A stretch of 64,000 nucleotides of DNA from Chitinophaga sp. CF118 (GTDB lineage Bacteria; Bacteroidota; Bacteroidia; Chitinophagales; Chitinophagaceae): contig NZ_FOMK01000004.1 of assembly GCF_900112615.1 (NCBI RefSeq), positions 1 through 64,000 of the forward strand, written 5' to 3'. Positions 61,584-64,000 of this stretch are shown piece by piece (within the stretch, counting starts at the first letter, position 1; each line of letters begins with the position of its first letter). The translations under genes and the position numbers were made by a program. The notes beneath the pieces are model-generated. The model did not search any database and was not told the DNA's origin. It worked only from the letters and a program-made list of their open reading frames with translations.

Positions 61584-62726
61584 ATGAACTTTTCAAATCT
61601 CAAAGAGCAGGTTATTCTCAAACCTGTTCTTCAGGAATTAAGTATTTTTAACAAGTTGTACCAAAGTGCAATTCTTAACTTTACTATGGAATTGCAGACT
61701 CAGTCCAACTGGTGTTGGTCGGCTACTTCCAAAAGCGTTTCGTTCTATTACTCCCGTTTTCTAAATCCCTGGACGCAGTGCAAGATCGCTTCTGCAGAAT
61801 TGGGAAATACCTGCTGCACTACGCCTGTGCCAGGTGCCTGTAACGTTCCGTGGTATCTGGACCGTGCACTTACCCGCACAAAAAACTTTGTAGAATACAA
61901 AGGTCCAATCTCGTGGGAAAGTGTAAAAGAGGAAATCGACAAGGGACTGTTAGTAGGTACGAGGATTGGCTGGGCCGGCGGAGGAGGACATTTCATGGTA
62001 ATCCATGGTGTTTCGAAAATATTTAACACTAAGTATTTTCATATTGATGATCCGATATACGGGAAAAGTGTCCTCACCGTAAGCCAGTTCAGCAATAACT
62101 ATCAAGGCAGTGGTTCCTGGACGCATGCTTACATCACCAAAAAACATTTTTATTTTATGTGGCTCAAAGACCTTGTATTCGAACCAGAATTACTGAAACC
62201 CATTCCGGAGATCCGTCCATTGCTAAGTTTACAGTACCCTCACCTGCATCTGGATAAAAGTGTTGCTGAACTTGAACTCAGTTTTCCCCACCATGCATAT
62301 GTAGTTTCTCTTCATGATATCGATAATGATTTCAGAATACCGGAAGCCCCGAGTTCTTTACGCGTTATTGAAATGGATGACAGGAGTCCGGTGGCACTTT
62401 ACGATCTATCAACCCTGGCAGACGATCCACAATTGTTGCAGGTAAGCACAGATATCGAATATTTAGGTCGCATCGAGAATGGCATGGAAAAGATCAAATC
62501 CAGCTTGCAGGACAAAGCCGTAGAAGGCGAACTGCGATTGCTGAAATTCCCTGCACTGAACCTGGAAGCATTATGGCTTCATATGGAAGGCGAAGAACAA
62601 GACCGTTATTACCTGATACGTCATTTCGGACAAGAAGATACTGTGATGAATGAACGAAGTTTCCGCGACCTGGTACTGAGACAGAAAGCAGTGTCTGAAA
62701 AACAAGATGATCTAATGGGTGCGTGA
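61584..62726 (+). CDS. Papain-like cysteine protease of the AvrRpt2/C70 type
   Basis: This 380-aa protein has a papain-like domain in the first 165 residues: oxyanion Q40 and catalytic C44 in LQTQSNWCWSATSK, His136 in GWAGGGGHFMVIHGV and a following Asp in YFHIDDPIYG. Q-x-x-x-C followed by a C-rich segment (TQCKIASAELGNTCC) matches bacterial papain-like enzymes related to the AvrRpt2 effector. The second half is an unassigned alpha/beta module. No signal peptide is seen. It is divergent from the RHS locus and might be another conflict protein; that is speculation. A perfect terminator follows. Confidence 0.85.
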   Translation: MNFSNLKEQVILKPVLQELSIFNKLYQSAILNFTMELQTQSNWCWSATSKSVSFYYSRFLNPWTQCKIASAELGNTCCTTPVPGACNVPWYLDRALTRTKNFVEYKGPISWESVKEEIDKGLLVGTRIGWAGGGGHFMVIHGVSKIFNTKYFHIDDPIYGKSVLTVSQFSNNYQGSGSWTHAYITKKHFYFMWLKDLVFEPELLKPIPEIRPLLSLQYPHLHLDKSVAELELSFPHHAYVVSLHDIDNDFRIPEAPSSLRVIEMDDRSPVALYDLSTLADDPQLLQVSTDIEYLGRIENGMEKIKSSLQDKAVEGELRLLKFPALNLEALWLHMEGEEQDRYYLIRHFGQEDTVMNERSFRDLVLRQKAVSEKQDDLMGA

Positions 62727-62761
62727 TAATACCAATGGGGTTCCTATCCGATACACTAAAG

Positions 62762-62789
62762 AAGAGGCTGTACCACTACAGCCTCTTTT
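62762..62789 (+). terminator. Terminator after the cysteine protease gene
   Basis: AAGAGGCTGTA (62762-62772) pairs with TACAGCCTCTT (62777-62787) around a CCAC loop, followed by TT. Confidence 0.85.
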
Positions 62790-62803
62790 AACTATGTATA
62801 AAA

Positions 62804-63622
62804 TTATTTACAGGAGTATTCAAATTCAGCATGAGAGAAATTTGTCGTAACAAAATATCCTGTATAATGACTGGGAAGATTGATAACGATCGGAAGTCCA
62901 TAACTATTATAAGTATCCGCGGGCATTGGATTATTAACACTGTAATCCCTGTCTAAAAACTGCCAGATACCATTTAGACGATGATAATTGATCTTGTTAT
63001 CAAAGAAGTATTGAGGCATTGAACCAGGCTCCACAGATGGATCCAAAACACTTTCAAGATTACCGGCATTGTTATAGGTATACAGCAAAGTCCTGATTGT
63101 TGTATTACTACCTTGGGTATCCGTCGATTTAATAATCCGGTTCTGGCTATCATAGACATAAGTTGAAATATTCATCACACCATTAGGATAGCGAATGGTA
63201 TTAGGTATAGGTTCATTATCTGATCCTATAGTACCGAAATCAAATGTTGAATCAAGAATGATCCTGTTTTTTGCATCATAATAATACTTGTGCCAGGCTT
63301 CATATGATGATGAAGGGTCTGGTTGACCAGGAGCTGAATAGACGCCATAAAAATCGGTCAGCCGTCCCTTGTGATCATACCGGAATACAAAATTAGGCCT
63401 GCCAATACCTACATTACTCCGGAGCATACTTACAGGATTACCTTTATTATTATAAATAATATCAAAAGAATGTTCCCCGTTTCTTCCCAGATCACCCATT
63501 ACCTTGGTGATTTGGCAGGCAGGAGCACAAGGGTGAATATTCTGGCCTTTATGACAACCAGACAACGTGAAACCGGCAATGACCAGCATTGCGAATGCAG
63601 AAACAAATAAAAAAGACTTCAT
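62804..63622 (-). CDS. YD-repeat-like lipoprotein
   Basis: The protein is about 272 aa from the ATG at 63622. It starts MKSFLFVSAFAMLVIAGFTL with lipobox SGC, then HKGQNIHPCAPACQI. Repeats such as YDHKGRLTDFYGV, YYYDAKNRIILDS, YVYDSQNRIIKST and YTYNNAGNLESV are YD-like (DUF4595-style). It is probably displayed at the cell surface. It shares its N-terminal layout with the 37-aa lipoprotein at 3447-3560. It is monocistronic, and the frame upstream to 63652 adds only polar residues. Confidence 0.85.
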   Translation of the reverse strand: MKSFLFVSAFAMLVIAGFTLSGCHKGQNIHPCAPACQITKVMGDLGRNGEHSFDIIYNNKGNPVSMLRSNVGIGRPNFVFRYDHKGRLTDFYGVYSAPGQPDPSSSYEAWHKYYYDAKNRIILDSTFDFGTIGSDNEPIPNTIRYPNGVMNISTYVYDSQNRIIKSTDTQGSNTTIRTLLYTYNNAGNLESVLDPSVEPGSMPQYFFDNKINYHRLNGIWQFLDRDYSVNNPMPADTYNSYGLPIVINLPSHYTGYFVTTNFSHAEFEYSCK

Positions 63623-64000
63623 GGAGATTTTTTTGGAGTTTGAGTAATACAAAACGATGGTGTAACGGAATACAGGAATTTCCCAGAAATAATATTATGC
63701 TACAAAATTGGGGTTCGTTGATGAAGATACTAATTAAAAGCATATTGGACAACGTTTAATCGATAGTTATCTCAAAATACTTTCCACTTGTCTGGCATAC
63801 GGGAAAAATACGGTATCTTAGGAAAGTTTTTCCCCTTATTATTATTTATCGGCAGTACCAGGTTTGTATTAAGAGAATCAGCAACAATATTACCCCAATC
63901 AGAATCTGTATAACCTCAAAAACATCTTGTCATGAATGTAATTTCTATTTTACTCTCCCTGTTAATCTTTCAGCAGTTTTGCTTGGGACAGCAATAAATA
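63623..64000. other. Right-edge region with a signal-peptide-only frame
   Basis: About 380 bp. On the plus strand an ATG at 63932 begins MNVISILLSLLIFQQFCLG and reaches a TAA at 63995-63997. This looks like a complete signal peptide whose mature part is missing. It may be the start of a frameshifted gene or a remnant, or a real gene may begin further right. Nothing else is supported. Confidence 0.4.

Overview
The window looks like chromosomal DNA of a Bacteroidota species in or near the genus Chitinophaga. The signs are a SusC/SusD pair, LytTR regulators paired with LytS-type kinases, a type IX secretion (T9SS) sorting domain on a GH8 enzyme, YD-repeat/RHS proteins of the Bacteroidota type, and a few promoters of the TTTG-N(19-21)-TAnnTTTG form. 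I saw no rRNA, tRNA, CRISPR array or intact insertion sequence. The lineage is inferred from gene content; I ran no database search.

Left part (1-15.7 kb). The window opens inside a large exported Ig/PKD-like surface protein on the minus strand. Housekeeping and stress genes follow: OsmC, a short-chain dehydrogenase, a DUF1801 protein, a GlcG/HbpS-like protein with a divergent AraC regulator, a PPP-type phosphatase, and a LytTR/kinase pair divergent from a DsbD-N / Ohr / alpha-beta-hydrolase operon. Next come a DUF1223 thioredoxin-like protein, an ECF sigma factor with a membrane partner, and an ArsR/SRPBCC pair whose promoter carries two near-identical palindromic operators. Small gene fossils lie between these genes: a MacB-type permease tail and a dehydrogenase tail.

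Hydrolase island (16.1-25.4 kb). Six plus-strand genes lie head to tail. They encode a papain-like protease fused to an alpha/beta hydrolase, a peptidoglycan-binding M15 peptidase, a catalase-like protein, a small protein, a trypsin-like/subtilisin fusion and an M19-type dipeptidase. None has a recognisable signal peptide. This is my best candidate for an undescribed system.

Middle (25.4-47.3 kb). A second LytTR/kinase pair follows, then a compact polysaccharide-utilisation locus (SusC, SusD, GH2) with a divergent LacI regulator and identical 12-bp operator cores on both sides of lacI. After these come a DUF885 peptidase, an AraC regulator beside a complex dyad, a PorT-like barrel protein, a third LytTR/kinase pair, a secreted GH8 enzyme with FN3, two discoidin domains and a T9SS tail, and an LpxR-like lipid A deacylase.

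Right part (47.5-64 kb). A small protein with primase-like motifs is divergent from an unknown gene across an 11-bp iteron-like array. A minus-strand polymorphic-toxin locus follows: a tail-fibre-like exported protein, a large YD-repeat protein, an RHS protein with a putative GIY-YIG-like nuclease tip, and three paralogous putative immunity genes. Two apparent toxin remnants and a 514-bp segmental duplication sit among them. The window closes with an AvrRpt2-like cysteine protease and a YD-like lipoprotein.
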